DNA from: Alphaproteobacteria bacterium
Lineage (GTDB): Bacteria; Pseudomonadota; Alphaproteobacteria; Reyranellales; Reyranellaceae
Direction of reading: 5' to 3'
NCBI GenBank assembly: GCA_947474005.1
Contig: CANJHI010000038.1
Location: 1-36,287, forward strand
Length of the DNA stretch: 36,287 nucleotides
Positions 7,192 through 15,012 of this stretch are shown one piece after another. A program made the translations under genes and the position numbers. Position 1 is the first letter of the stretch; each line of letters opens with the position of its first letter. The notes under the pieces are model-generated. The model did not search any database. It had not been told where the DNA came from and was given only the letters and a program-made list of their open reading frames with translations.

Positions 7192-8583
7192 ATGACCGCA
7201 ATCGCGCCGACCAACTCCGCCATCGTTACCGACTATAAAGCCCGCACGCCGGGCTCCGGCGCCCTGTTCGAGCGAGCCCACAAGGTGCTGCCCAGCGGCA
7301 TCACCCACGACGCCCGCTATCTCGATCCCTATTCCATCCACGTCGCCAAGGCCAAGGGTGCGCGCAAGTGGGACGTCGATGGCAACGAGTATGTCGACTA
7401 TTTCGGCGGTCACGGCGCCATGCTGCTGGGCCACTCGCATCCCGCCGTCGTCGAGGCGGTGAAGAAGCAGATGGAGCTCGGCACGCATTACGGTTCGAGC
7501 CACGAACTCGAAGTGCGTTGGGCCGAACTCGTCTGCGAGCTGACGCCGTGCGCGGAGAGGGTGCGCTTCACTGCGTCGGGCACCGAGGCGTCGCACATGG
7601 CGATCCGCTTGGCACGCGCCTACACCGGCAAGGACAAGATCGTGCGCTTCATCGGCCACTTCCATGGCTGGCACGACAACGTGACGGCGGGCGTCGGCGC
7701 CGCCTATGACGGCGGCACCACGCCGGGCGTGCCGCAGGAGGTGAGCGCGCTCTCGATCGTGATGCCGAGCGACAATGTCGCCGCGGTCGTGAAGCTGATC
7801 GAAGAGCGCGACGACATCGCCGCGGTGATGTTCGAGCCGTCGGGCGCGTCGTGGGGCCAGGCGCCGTTGCCGCCGGGTTTCATCCAGGCGGTGCGCGACG
7901 CCACCAGGAAGAAGGGCGTCGTCATGCTGATGGACGAGGTCATCACCGGCTATCGCTGGTCCTCGGGTGGCGCGCAGAAGGCACTCGGCATTACGCCCGA
8001 CCTCTGCATCCAGGCCAAGATCGTGGCCGGCGGCCTGCCGGGCGGCGCGGTTGCGGGCAAGCGCGACATCCTCGACCGCATCGATCACGATGCGACCGCG
8101 GCGAAGAAGATCGAGCGGATCCTGCATCCCGGCACCTACAACGCGAACCCGCTGTCGGCGGCTGCGGCGGTGACGGCGCTCACGCTGCTGCGTGACGAGG
8201 ATCTCGCCGAGAAAGCGAACAAGACGGCGGCCGAGCTGCGCAAGGCGCTGACCGAGGTGCTGGTGCAGGAAGGCGTGCCGTGGGGTATCTACGGCCAGAG
8301 CTCGACCTTCCTGATCTATTCCAACCCGTTCAACGATCCGATCGATCCCGCGACCTTCGATCCGCACAAGGTGCCTTTCGCCAAGCTCAAGGGCGCGCGT
8401 GGCGCAGGCCCGCTCACCGGCAAGATCCGCATGGGCCTGATGACGCATGGCGTCGACGTCATGGGCGCGCCCGGCGGCTTCGTGTCGGCGACTCACGGCG
8501 GTGCGGAGATCGAGAAGACCGTCCATGCGCTGCGCCAGACCGTGCGGGCGCTGAAGGCCGAACGCGAAGTGAAGGCGGCTTAG
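7192..8583 (+). CDS. Class III aminotransferase, glutamate-1-semialdehyde aminomutase-like
   Basis: A 463-residue PLP enzyme related to HemL. Motifs: SGTEA (129-133); HGWHD (158-162), stacking on the cofactor; MDEVITGYR with Asp248; and AKIVAGGLPGGA with Lys276 as the Schiff-base lysine, matching the SKIIGGGLPVGA region of HemL. The true HemL is usually about 430 residues; this one has a longer N-terminus and an altered C-terminal part, and it sits with catabolic genes. A role as an omega-transaminase or aminomutase in catabolism is more likely than tetrapyrrole synthesis (inference). It is followed after 39 bases by an SMP-30 lactonase. Confidence 0.85.
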   Translation: MTAIAPTNSAIVTDYKARTPGSGALFERAHKVLPSGITHDARYLDPYSIHVAKAKGARKWDVDGNEYVDYFGGHGAMLLGHSHPAVVEAVKKQMELGTHYGSSHELEVRWAELVCELTPCAERVRFTASGTEASHMAIRLARAYTGKDKIVRFIGHFHGWHDNVTAGVGAAYDGGTTPGVPQEVSALSIVMPSDNVAAVVKLIEERDDIAAVMFEPSGASWGQAPLPPGFIQAVRDATRKKGVVMLMDEVITGYRWSSGGAQKALGITPDLCIQAKIVAGGLPGGAVAGKRDILDRIDHDATAAKKIERILHPGTYNANPLSAAAAVTALTLLRDEDLAEKANKTAAELRKALTEVLVQEGVPWGIYGQSSTFLIYSNPFNDPIDPATFDPHKVPFAKLKGARGAGPLTGKIRMGLMTHGVDVMGAPGGFVSATHGGAEIEKTVHALRQTVRALKAEREVKAA

Positions 8584-8622
8584 CTTCTGCTCCCCCGTCA
8601 TCGAGGGAGAAAGGGAGATGAG

Positions 8623-9543
8623 ATGTATGGAATGACAAAGCCGGTGCCGGCGACCGAGTTCACGCGGTTGCCAGAGAGGTTTCGCAAGCCGCGTCGCACG
8701 TCCTGGGGCGATGCCAATGCGGCCGGCATGGAACTCGACTCCTTTCTCGAGGGGCCGAGTTTCGATCGTGCCGGCAATCTCTATGTGACCGACATTCCGT
8801 TCGGCCGCGTGTTCCGCATCAGCCCGGCGGGCGAGTGGACGCTGGTGACGGAGTACGACGGCTGGCCGAACGGACTGAAGATCCACAAGGACGGCCGCAT
8901 TTTCATCACCGACTACAAGCGCGGCATCGTGTTGCTCGATCCCACGAATGGCAAGGTGACACCGGTGATCGATCACCGTGGGTCGGAAAGCTTCAGGGGC
9001 GTCAACGATCTCTTCTTCGCTGCCAATGGCGATCTCTATTTCACCGACCAGGGCCAGACCGGGCTGCACGATCCGACGGGACGGGTCTATCGCTACGACA
9101 CGGCGGGCAGGCTCACCCTGTTGGTGCACACCGTGCCCAGTCCGAATGGTCTGGTTATGAACAAGTCGGAGACTGTTCTCTATGTCGGCGTGACCCGCGG
9201 CAATGCCGTATGGCGCCTGCCGATCATGGGCGACGGCACGGCGAGCAAGGTCGGGCTGTTCATCCAGATGAGCGGCGGCCATGCCGGCCCCGACGGCATG
9301 GCGCTGGACGAGGAGGGCGGGTTGGTCGTCGCCCATCCCAGCACCACGGCGTGGCGGTTCGACGCCCTCGGCCGGCCGACGCATCACGTCGACTGCGGCG
9401 ACGACATCTTCTGCACCAACATCGCTTTTTCGGGCAACGACCTTTATGTCGTCGTTTCGCGCCGCAGCGAAAAGATTGCGGCCGGCACCATCCTCAAGGC
9501 CACCATGCCTGTCGGCGGAAAGAAGATGTTCTCACACACCTGA
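8623..9543 (+). CDS. SMP-30/gluconolactonase/LRE family protein
   Basis: A 306-residue six-bladed beta-propeller of the SMP-30/gluconolactonase family, which hydrolyses sugar or other lactones using a bound divalent metal. Family landmarks: FLEGPSFDRAGNLYVTDI with the metal-binding Glu, the FRGVNDLFFAANGDLYFTDQ blade, PSPNGL with the conserved Asn, and GPDGMALDEEG with the conserved Asp. A ribosome binding site AAGGGAG lies just before the ATG at 8623; an in-frame ATG at 8632 is an alternative. No signal peptide, so probably cytoplasmic. It sits between the class III aminotransferase and a Bug receptor, suggesting an uptake and lactone-hydrolysis unit (inference). Confidence 0.88.
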   Translation: MYGMTKPVPATEFTRLPERFRKPRRTSWGDANAAGMELDSFLEGPSFDRAGNLYVTDIPFGRVFRISPAGEWTLVTEYDGWPNGLKIHKDGRIFITDYKRGIVLLDPTNGKVTPVIDHRGSESFRGVNDLFFAANGDLYFTDQGQTGLHDPTGRVYRYDTAGRLTLLVHTVPSPNGLVMNKSETVLYVGVTRGNAVWRLPIMGDGTASKVGLFIQMSGGHAGPDGMALDEEGGLVVAHPSTTAWRFDALGRPTHHVDCGDDIFCTNIAFSGNDLYVVVSRRSEKIAAGTILKATMPVGGKKMFSHT

Positions 9544-9578
9544 CGGCGCGGCGTCTCGTCGTCGCAAGGGAGATGACG

Positions 9579-10553
9579 ATGCGATTGCTGGTTCTTCTCG
9601 CGGCGGTGGCGTCCTTCGTGATGGCGGGCCCGGCAGTGGCGCAATATCCCGACAAGCAATATCCCGACAAGACCGTGCGCATTATCGTGCCGTTCATTGC
9701 CGGCAGCGCGCCCGACGTGGCGGCCCGCCAGGTGGCGCAGCGGCTGGCTGCGGGCCTCGGCCAGCAATTCATCATCGAGAACAAGCCGGGGGCTGCCGGC
9801 AACATCGGCGCCGAGGTCGCCTCGCGCGCGGCGCCCGACGGCTACACCTTGATGCTGATGACCAGCAGTCACCTTCTCAATCCGTACCTCTACGCCAGGG
9901 TGAACTACGACGCGCTGAAGGGCTTTGCCCCGGTGACGATGATCACCCGCATTCCCTCGCTGATGGTCGTGCCGCCGGTGTCGCCGGCAAAAACCGTCGT
10001 CGAATTCATCGCGCTGGCCAAGTCGATGCCCGGCAAGCTGAACTATGGCTCGGGCGGCATCGGCAGCCTGGCGCATCTCTCGGCCGAGGCGTTCCGGCTG
10101 GCGGCCGGGATCGACTACGTGCATGTGCCCTACAAGGGCGCGCCGGACATCGTCCTGGCCCTGCTGGCCAACCAGGTCCAGGTCGGTTTTCCCACCATGC
10201 CGACCGCCTTTCGACAGGCCCAGCAGGGCGCGTTGCGTCCGCTGGCGGTCACCAGCGCGAAGCGCACCAAGGCGATGCCCGACGTGCCGACCCTGCTCGA
10301 AGCCATGCCCGACGGCTTCGCGCTCGACGGCTGGCTGGCGCTGGCGGCACCGGCGGGCACGCCGCCGGAGATCGTGGCACGCCTCTACGCCACCCTGGCC
10401 GACGCGCTGAAGGACCCGGCCTTCCGCAATGCGCTGGACGGCGACGGCTCGGAGGTCGTGCTGAACAGCCCGGCCGATTTCGCGGCCCTGCTGCAGGGTA
10501 AGGCCGCGAAGGCACAGGCGCTGATCAAGCGCGTGGGTGTGAAGCTCGATTAG
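9579..10553 (+). CDS. Bug-family (TctC-like) tripartite tricarboxylate receptor protein
   Basis: A 324-residue periplasmic binding protein of the Bug/TctC family: signal peptide (RLLVLLAAVASFVMAGPAVA, then Q), KTVRIIVPFIAGSAPDVAAR, GAAGNIGAEVASRAAPDGYT, YVHVPYKGAPD and a C-terminal ALLQGKAAK segment. Such proteins bind carboxylates and other small organics for TctAB permeases. No TctA or TctB is present, so it is an orphan receptor, as is common for this family. The second ATG (9579) is chosen because AAGGGAG (9566-9572) sits 6 bases from it; the ATG at 9573 directly abuts that site. Just after the predicted cleavage site a 15-base unit is duplicated, giving QYPDK twice. Confidence 0.9.
   Translation: MRLLVLLAAVASFVMAGPAVAQYPDKQYPDKTVRIIVPFIAGSAPDVAARQVAQRLAAGLGQQFIIENKPGAAGNIGAEVASRAAPDGYTLMLMTSSHLLNPYLYARVNYDALKGFAPVTMITRIPSLMVVPPVSPAKTVVEFIALAKSMPGKLNYGSGGIGSLAHLSAEAFRLAAGIDYVHVPYKGAPDIVLALLANQVQVGFPTMPTAFRQAQQGALRPLAVTSAKRTKAMPDVPTLLEAMPDGFALDGWLALAAPAGTPPEIVARLYATLADALKDPAFRNALDGDGSEVVLNSPADFAALLQGKAAKAQALIKRVGVKLD
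9642..9671 (+). repeat. Tandem duplication of 15 bases in the Bug receptor gene
   Basis: The unit CAATATCCCGACAAG occurs twice head to tail (9642-9656, 9657-9671), encoding QYPDK-QYPDK at the start of the mature receptor. The copies are identical, so the duplication is recent. It is in frame and only lengthens the N-terminal linker. Confidence 0.85.
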
Positions 10554-10556
10554 CTT

Positions 10557-10952
10557 CTAGCGTTTGCCTTTGCCGATGTGGGCGATCGCCTCGATCTCGA
10601 CCAGGATCTCGGGTGCCGCCAGCGCGCTCACTTCGACCAGAGTCGAGGCCGGGAAATCGCCGGTGAAGAACTCGCGGCGGGCCTGCCAGACCTTTACGTT
10701 GTTCTTAATGTTGGTGACGTAGACCGTGATCTTGACCACGTCGGCCATCGCGCCACCGGCCGCCTCGACCATGCCCTTGATCTTGCCGAAGATCGCCTTC
10801 GACTGCTCGTACTCGTCGTCGCCGACGACGGTGTTGCCGGCGCGCGCCGTCATGCCCGAGACATAGGCGATGCCGTCGGACACGAGGCAGTTGGACCAGC
10901 GCTCAGGCGGCGGCTCGGGGACGGTCGGCGAAGTCACGCGACGGATGGTCAT
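10557..10952 (-). CDS. RidA family (YjgF/YER057c/UK114) protein
   Basis: A 131-residue RidA-fold protein: VSDGIAYVSGMTA, QSKAIFGKIKGMVEAAGG, DVVKITVYVTNI and the C-terminal VEVSALAAPEILVEIEAIA. RidA proteins deaminate reactive enamine/imine intermediates released by PLP enzymes. The classical C-terminal Arg of archetypal RidA (in the R-[SV]-[CA]-[IVF] motif) is not present, so this is probably one of the Rid subfamilies linked to catabolic operons. A strong GAGGAGGAA site precedes the ATG at 10952, 11 bases after the upstream Bug gene, so the two form an operon. The stop is 3 bases from the convergent Bug gene. Confidence 0.87.
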   Translation of the reverse strand: MTIRRVTSPTVPEPPPERWSNCLVSDGIAYVSGMTARAGNTVVGDDEYEQSKAIFGKIKGMVEAAGGAMADVVKITVYVTNIKNNVKVWQARREFFTGDFPASTLVEVSALAAPEILVEIEAIAHIGKGKR

Positions 10953-10963
10953 GGATTCCTCCT

Positions 10964-11935
10964 CTACTCTCCAGGCTTCGCGCCGGACGCCTTCACGGCG
11001 ACCGTCGCCTTCTCGAGTTCCGTCTTGACGAACTGGGTGTATTCCTCGGGCGTCATGGTGCTCGACTCGGCGCCGATGTCCGCCCAGCGCTTCACCACGG
11101 CGGGGTCCTTCAGCACGACCTGCATCTCCTTCGCCAGCCGCTCGACGATCGGCGCCGGCAAGTTGGCCGGGCCGGACAGGCCGAACCAGGAATAAGAGAC
11201 AAGGTCCGGATAGCCGGACTCTTTCATCGTCGGCACATCCGGGAAGCTGGGATTTCGCTTCTCGCCGCTGACCGCGATTGCGCGCACCTTGCCAGCCTTG
11301 ATGTGCGGCGCGGCCGAGGGCAGCGAATCGAACATCGACGGCACGTTGCCGGCCATCACGTCCTGCATCGCTGGTCCGGCGCCGCGATAGGGGATGTGGA
11401 CCAGCTTGGTATTGCTGACCAGCGCCAGCATCGTGCCGAGGATGTGATTGCTCGAACCCGGTCCCGAGGTCGCGAAGGCGAGCTTTTCGGGGTTGGCCTT
11501 GGCGTAGGCGACGTACTCGGCCAGCGTCGTGGCCGGGAAGCTCGGATTGACGACGAGGACGCTGGGATTGAACGACGCGAGCGTGATGTGCGTGAAGTCC
11601 TTCACCGGATCGTAGTCGAGATCGCCGTAGAGCGGCGGCGCGATCGCGAAGGAGGAGATGTTCGACGTAAGCAGCGTGTAGCCGTCGGGCGCGGCCTTGG
11701 CGACCTGCGACGTACCGATCGACGCGCCCTTGCCTGGCCGGTTCTCGACCACGATGTTCTGGCCCAGCCGCTGGCCGAGATATTCGGCGATCACCCGGCC
11801 CACTACGTCCGTCGACCCGCCCGGCGCATAGGGCACGACGAGCTTGATCGGCTTGTTGGGCCATGGGGCCTGGGCGTGGGCTGGCAGGGCGAACCCGGCA
11901 AGCGTCGTGGCAACGAAAGTGCGGCGAGGGATCAT
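10964..11935 (-). CDS. Bug-family (TctC-like) receptor protein, second copy
   Basis: A 323-residue Bug/TctC periplasmic receptor. The N-terminus MIPRRTFVATTLAGFALPAHA is a signal peptide with a twin arginine (RRTF), possibly Tat-type. Then KPIKLVVPYAPGGSTDVVGR, VENRPGKGASIGTSQVAKA, VHIPYRGAGPAMQDV and a C-terminal EYTQFVKTELEKA segment. Again there is no TctAB nearby. The start at 11935 has no Shine-Dalgarno and lies 7 bases from a palindromic TATACT element, so the message may be leaderless. It is co-transcribed with the RidA gene; the ligand may be a compound whose breakdown releases an enamine (inference). Confidence 0.9.
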   Translation of the reverse strand: MIPRRTFVATTLAGFALPAHAQAPWPNKPIKLVVPYAPGGSTDVVGRVIAEYLGQRLGQNIVVENRPGKGASIGTSQVAKAAPDGYTLLTSNISSFAIAPPLYGDLDYDPVKDFTHITLASFNPSVLVVNPSFPATTLAEYVAYAKANPEKLAFATSGPGSSNHILGTMLALVSNTKLVHIPYRGAGPAMQDVMAGNVPSMFDSLPSAAPHIKAGKVRAIAVSGEKRNPSFPDVPTMKESGYPDLVSYSWFGLSGPANLPAPIVERLAKEMQVVLKDPAVVKRWADIGAESSTMTPEEYTQFVKTELEKATVAVKASGAKPGE

Positions 11936-11955
11936 GGCGTGAGTATACTCGCCAC
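11936..11955. promoter_or_regulatory. Candidate bidirectional promoter with shared palindromic -10
   Basis: The whole 20-base region between two divergent start codons holds the perfect palindrome GAGTATACTC (11941-11950). Read rightward, TATACT ends at 11949 and a +1 seven bases later falls on the ATG at 11956. Read leftward, TATACT ends at 11942 and the equivalent +1 falls on the ATG at 11935. Neither gene has a Shine-Dalgarno. No good -35 is visible. The same palindrome could instead be an operator. Confidence 0.45.
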
Positions 11956-14049
11956 ATGAGCGATCCCAAGAAGCTGTTCGCAGCCCTGTTCGAGCCAAAA
12001 CGCATTGCCTTGATCGGTGCCTCGGCCGATCCGACCAAGACGACCTCGCGGCCGCAACGTTTCCTGCGCAAGCATGGCTTTACCGGCGAGATCCTGCCGG
12101 TGAATCCGTCGCGCAGCGAAATCCTGGGCGAGATGGCCTACAAGGATCTTGATTCGATCCGAGGCGAGATCGATCACGCCTACATCCTGCTGAATGGTCG
12201 TGGCGCCGTCGACGCGCTGGCTGCCTGTGGCAAGCGTGGCGTCAAGGTCGCGTCCATCCTGGCCGGCGGCTTCGCCGATGCCGGCGCGGCGGGCGCGTCG
12301 CTACAGGACGATCTTTCGCGCATCGTCGCGGAGAGCGGCATCCGCCTGGTCGGGCCCAACAGTATCGGCACGGTGAGCACCAATCCGCCGATGGTGCTGA
12401 CGGCCAACGCGGCCTTCGCCATCGACAAATTGCGCACCGGGCGCTGGGCTGTCGTCAGCCAGAGCGGTAGCCTCATTGGAGCGCTACTCTCGCGCGCCGA
12501 TGCGCGCGGCATCGGCTTCTCGCGACTGATCTCGGTCGGCAACGAGGTCGATCTCGCGGTCGGCGAAATTGCCGACCTGATGGTGGACGATCCCGCGACC
12601 GACGCGATCCTGCTGTTCATGGAGACTTTGCGCGACGGCGATCGATTGGCGCGAGCAGCGCGGCGCGCCCATGCCGCCGGCAAGCCGGTGATCGCCTACA
12701 AGCTCGGCCGGTCGGAGATTGGTCAGGAACTGGCGAAGTCGCATACCGGGGCCATCGCCGGCTCCGACGCGACGTTCGATGCGTTCTGCCGTCGCCATGG
12801 CATCGCCCGTGTGTCGATGTTCGAATCGCTGATCGATGTGCCGGCGCTGCTGGTCGATCGCCCACCCACACACGGCAAACGCGTCGCCGTGGCGACCACG
12901 ACCGGCGGCGGGGCGGCGATGGTGGTCGACAACATGGCGATGGCCGGCCTCGACATCGCCGACCCGCCGCAGGCGCTGGTCGATTGGCTAAAGCCGCTCG
13001 GCATCGCGGCGGGCGAGGGCAAGCTGATCGATCTCACGCTGGCCGGCGCCAAGCCCGAGATCGTGGCCGGCACTATCGAGCGGTTGCTGGCCGACGACGG
13101 CAACGACGCGGTGATCTTCGTGGTCGGCTCCTCGGCGCAGTTCAATCCCGAACTCGCGGTCGAGCCGCTGCTGCGCTTTGCCCGCACCGCCAAGCCCTTC
13201 GCCGTGTCGCTGACGCCGACGGCGGAAAAGTCGCTGGCGCTGCTGACGGCGGCGGGCGTGGCGGCGTTCCGCCATCCCGAATCCTGCAGCGAGGCGATGG
13301 CCATCTGCCTGCTGCGCAGGGCGCCGCACCCGCTGCCCGCGTTGGCCGAGCCCTCGCGCGCGTCGCTCGATGCGCTCGAGGCGGGCCGCGTCAACGGCTT
13401 CGACGAGCGGCGGGCGGCCGATCTCTTCTCGGCGCTGGGTGTCCCGATGGCCAAGTCGATGGCGATTCCGGATGCTAAGCGCGTCGCGGCGGCCGTGGCC
13501 GAGGTTGGCGCGCCGGTGGTGCTGAAAATCCTGTCGGCCGATATCGCGCACAAGACCGAAGCGGGCGGCGTGGCCCTCGGATTGATGGATGGCCAGGCCG
13601 CCGCGGTCGCGGCGCGCGAGATCGAGAAGCGCGTGAAGGCGCATTCGCCTCACGCCAAGCTCGACGGCTTCCTGATCCAGAAGATGGAGCGCGGCCTGGC
13701 CGAGGTGATCCTGGGCTTTCGCCGCGATCCCCTGGTTGGCCCCACGATCACCGTCGGTCTCGGCGGCGTGCTGGCCGAGATCTACAAGGACGCGTCGACA
13801 CGGATTGCGCCGGTCGACGAAGCCGAGGCTGGGCAGATGATCGAGGAGGTAAAGGGCCTCGCCACCATCCGCGGTTATCGCAACCTGCCGAAGGGTGATG
13901 TCGCGGCGTTGGCGAAGACCATCGCGGCGTTTTCGACGCTGGCGCACAAGGCGTTCGCCAGCGTGGCCGAAGCCGAGATCAATCCTCTGCTGGTCAAGCC
14001 GGACGGCGAAGGCGTGGTTGCCGTCGACGGGTTGGTGCTGCTGGGCTAG
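11956..14049 (+). CDS. ADP-forming acetyl/acyl-CoA synthetase, single-chain
   Basis: A 697-residue fusion of the alpha and beta parts of ADP-forming acyl-CoA synthetase (acyl-CoA + ADP + Pi to acid + CoA + ATP, reversible). Order: CoA-binding Rossmann domain (RIALIGASADPTKTTSRP, 16-33; LVGPNSIG, 131-138), CoA-ligase domain (SQSGSLIGALL; VGNEVDLAVGE), the phospho-histidine segment KSHTGAIAGSD with His263, a second flavodoxin-like ligase domain, and a C-terminal ATP-grasp domain (VVLKILSADIAHKTEAGGVALGL split at about residues 515-540). Such proteins often handle branched or aromatic acids in proteobacterial catabolism, and related Pat-type proteins carry an acetyltransferase domain, which is absent here. 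It is divergent from the Bug-RidA operon, suggesting uptake and CoA activation of the same acid (inference). Confidence 0.88.
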   Translation: MSDPKKLFAALFEPKRIALIGASADPTKTTSRPQRFLRKHGFTGEILPVNPSRSEILGEMAYKDLDSIRGEIDHAYILLNGRGAVDALAACGKRGVKVASILAGGFADAGAAGASLQDDLSRIVAESGIRLVGPNSIGTVSTNPPMVLTANAAFAIDKLRTGRWAVVSQSGSLIGALLSRADARGIGFSRLISVGNEVDLAVGEIADLMVDDPATDAILLFMETLRDGDRLARAARRAHAAGKPVIAYKLGRSEIGQELAKSHTGAIAGSDATFDAFCRRHGIARVSMFESLIDVPALLVDRPPTHGKRVAVATTTGGGAAMVVDNMAMAGLDIADPPQALVDWLKPLGIAAGEGKLIDLTLAGAKPEIVAGTIERLLADDGNDAVIFVVGSSAQFNPELAVEPLLRFARTAKPFAVSLTPTAEKSLALLTAAGVAAFRHPESCSEAMAICLLRRAPHPLPALAEPSRASLDALEAGRVNGFDERRAADLFSALGVPMAKSMAIPDAKRVAAAVAEVGAPVVLKILSADIAHKTEAGGVALGLMDGQAAAVAAREIEKRVKAHSPHAKLDGFLIQKMERGLAEVILGFRRDPLVGPTITVGLGGVLAEIYKDASTRIAPVDEAEAGQMIEEVKGLATIRGYRNLPKGDVAALAKTIAAFSTLAHKAFASVAEAEINPLLVKPDGEGVVAVDGLVLLG

Positions 14050-14069
14050 CTGTAACCGCAGTAAATTGT

Positions 14070-14138
14070 GTCATCCCGAACGCAGTGAGGGATCTTTCCG
14101 GCTCCATGAAGGATCCCTCGTCTTCGGCTGGGGATGAC
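14070..14138. repeat. Intergenic nested inverted repeat, possible bidirectional terminator
   Basis: Outer arms GTCATCCC (14070-14077) and GGGATGAC (14131-14138) enclose inner arms GAGGGATC (14087-14094) and GATCCCTC (14112-14119). It fills the 109-base gap between the convergent acyl-CoA synthetase and phenylalanine hydroxylase genes. The sequence GTCATCCCGAACGCAGTGAG resembles a dispersed intergenic element seen in many proteobacterial genomes (from memory). A run of five T follows at 14143-14147, so termination rightward is plausible. Confidence 0.6.
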
Positions 14139-14158
14139 ATCGTTTTTCAGTGCCTGCA

Positions 14159-14902
14159 CTAGTGGAGATCCGGCCGGTCCATGAGCTGGCGGAAATCGTC
14201 GAGCACGAAGTAGGTGTTCTGCAGGCGGTCGATCTCGTAGGGCCGGTGCATCACCGTCGCGGCGTCGAACGGCAGGCGTGCGACCGCTTCATCTTCGATC
14301 GCGTGGTTCACTTCGGCGGCCGAGGACAGGATGCCGGCGCCATAGGCTTTCAGGCCCTTGGCCGTGCGGATCAGACCGAACTCGACGGTGAACCAGTAGA
14401 GCCGGGCCAGCAGATGGACGTTCGGACCTGCGTCGACACCGCGCTGGCCGTAGGTCTGCATGTAGTCGGCGAAGACCGGGTTCGAGAGCAGCGGCACGTG
14501 ACCGAAAAAATCGTGGAACAGGTCGGGCTCGACCAGATAGTCGAGCTCGGCACGCGTGCGGATCCACACCGTCACCGGAAAGCGGCGGTGCGCGAGATGG
14601 TCGTAGAAGGCCGCGTCGGGGATGAGGCCGGGGACACCCACGATGCGCCAACCGGTCAGCGGTTCCAGACGCGCGTTGATCGCGTCGAAGTCCGGGATGG
14701 TGTCGCCGATGCCGAGCGAGTCGAGCCCATTTAGAAATTCATCGCAGGCATAGCGGCGCGCGAGCGCGGTCTGGCGCTTGACCAAAAGCCGCCACACGGC
14801 CTGATCCTCGGCTGAATAAAGGTCGGCGTGCTGCGGCACGGTCCAGTCCGGCGCCATCCCGAGGTAGTCGCCACGGAGGTTTTCGAGGGGTGCGATGTTC
14901 AT
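14159..14902 (-). CDS. phhA: Phenylalanine 4-monooxygenase
   Basis: A 247-residue bacterial phenylalanine hydroxylase, converting phenylalanine to tyrosine with O2 and a tetrahydropterin. The non-heme iron site is clear: PDLFHDFFGHVPLL gives His130 and His135, and YWFTVEFGL gives Glu174. DFDAINARLEPLTGWRIVGVPGLIP (split, about 71-95) is the conserved region before it. Only the catalytic domain is present, as usual for bacteria. The partner pterin dehydratase gene (phhB) is not in the window. The gene is divergent from an Lrp-type regulator that is the likely controller. Confidence 0.95.
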   Translation of the reverse strand: MNIAPLENLRGDYLGMAPDWTVPQHADLYSAEDQAVWRLLVKRQTALARRYACDEFLNGLDSLGIGDTIPDFDAINARLEPLTGWRIVGVPGLIPDAAFYDHLAHRRFPVTVWIRTRAELDYLVEPDLFHDFFGHVPLLSNPVFADYMQTYGQRGVDAGPNVHLLARLYWFTVEFGLIRTAKGLKAYGAGILSSAAEVNHAIEDEAVARLPFDAATVMHRPYEIDRLQNTYFVLDDFRQLMDRPDLH

Positions 14903-14960
14903 GCCCTGAATATGGGGGCAGGGCGGCGGCGAATCCTCGCGAAGTTAGCCTGTATGGTGG

Positions 14961-14970
14961 CCAAATTTGG
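14961..14970. promoter_or_regulatory. Perfect palindrome CCAAATTTGG, candidate Lrp-type operator
   Basis: A 10-base perfect palindrome in the divergent region between phhA (start 14902) and the Lrp-type regulator (start 15013). AT-rich centres of this kind are usual for Lrp/AsnC binding sites. A TATTCT at 14974-14979 directly follows and could be a rightward -10. Placement suggests control of one or both genes. Confidence 0.4.
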
Positions 14971-15012
14971 AGGTATTCTCTATGAAATAGACTTCTTAGG
15001 GTGAATTACACC

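Noticed and set aside
7177..9387. A 736-codon open frame on the minus strand
   Set aside because: Antisense to the class III aminotransferase and lactonase genes; composition is that of a shadow frame.
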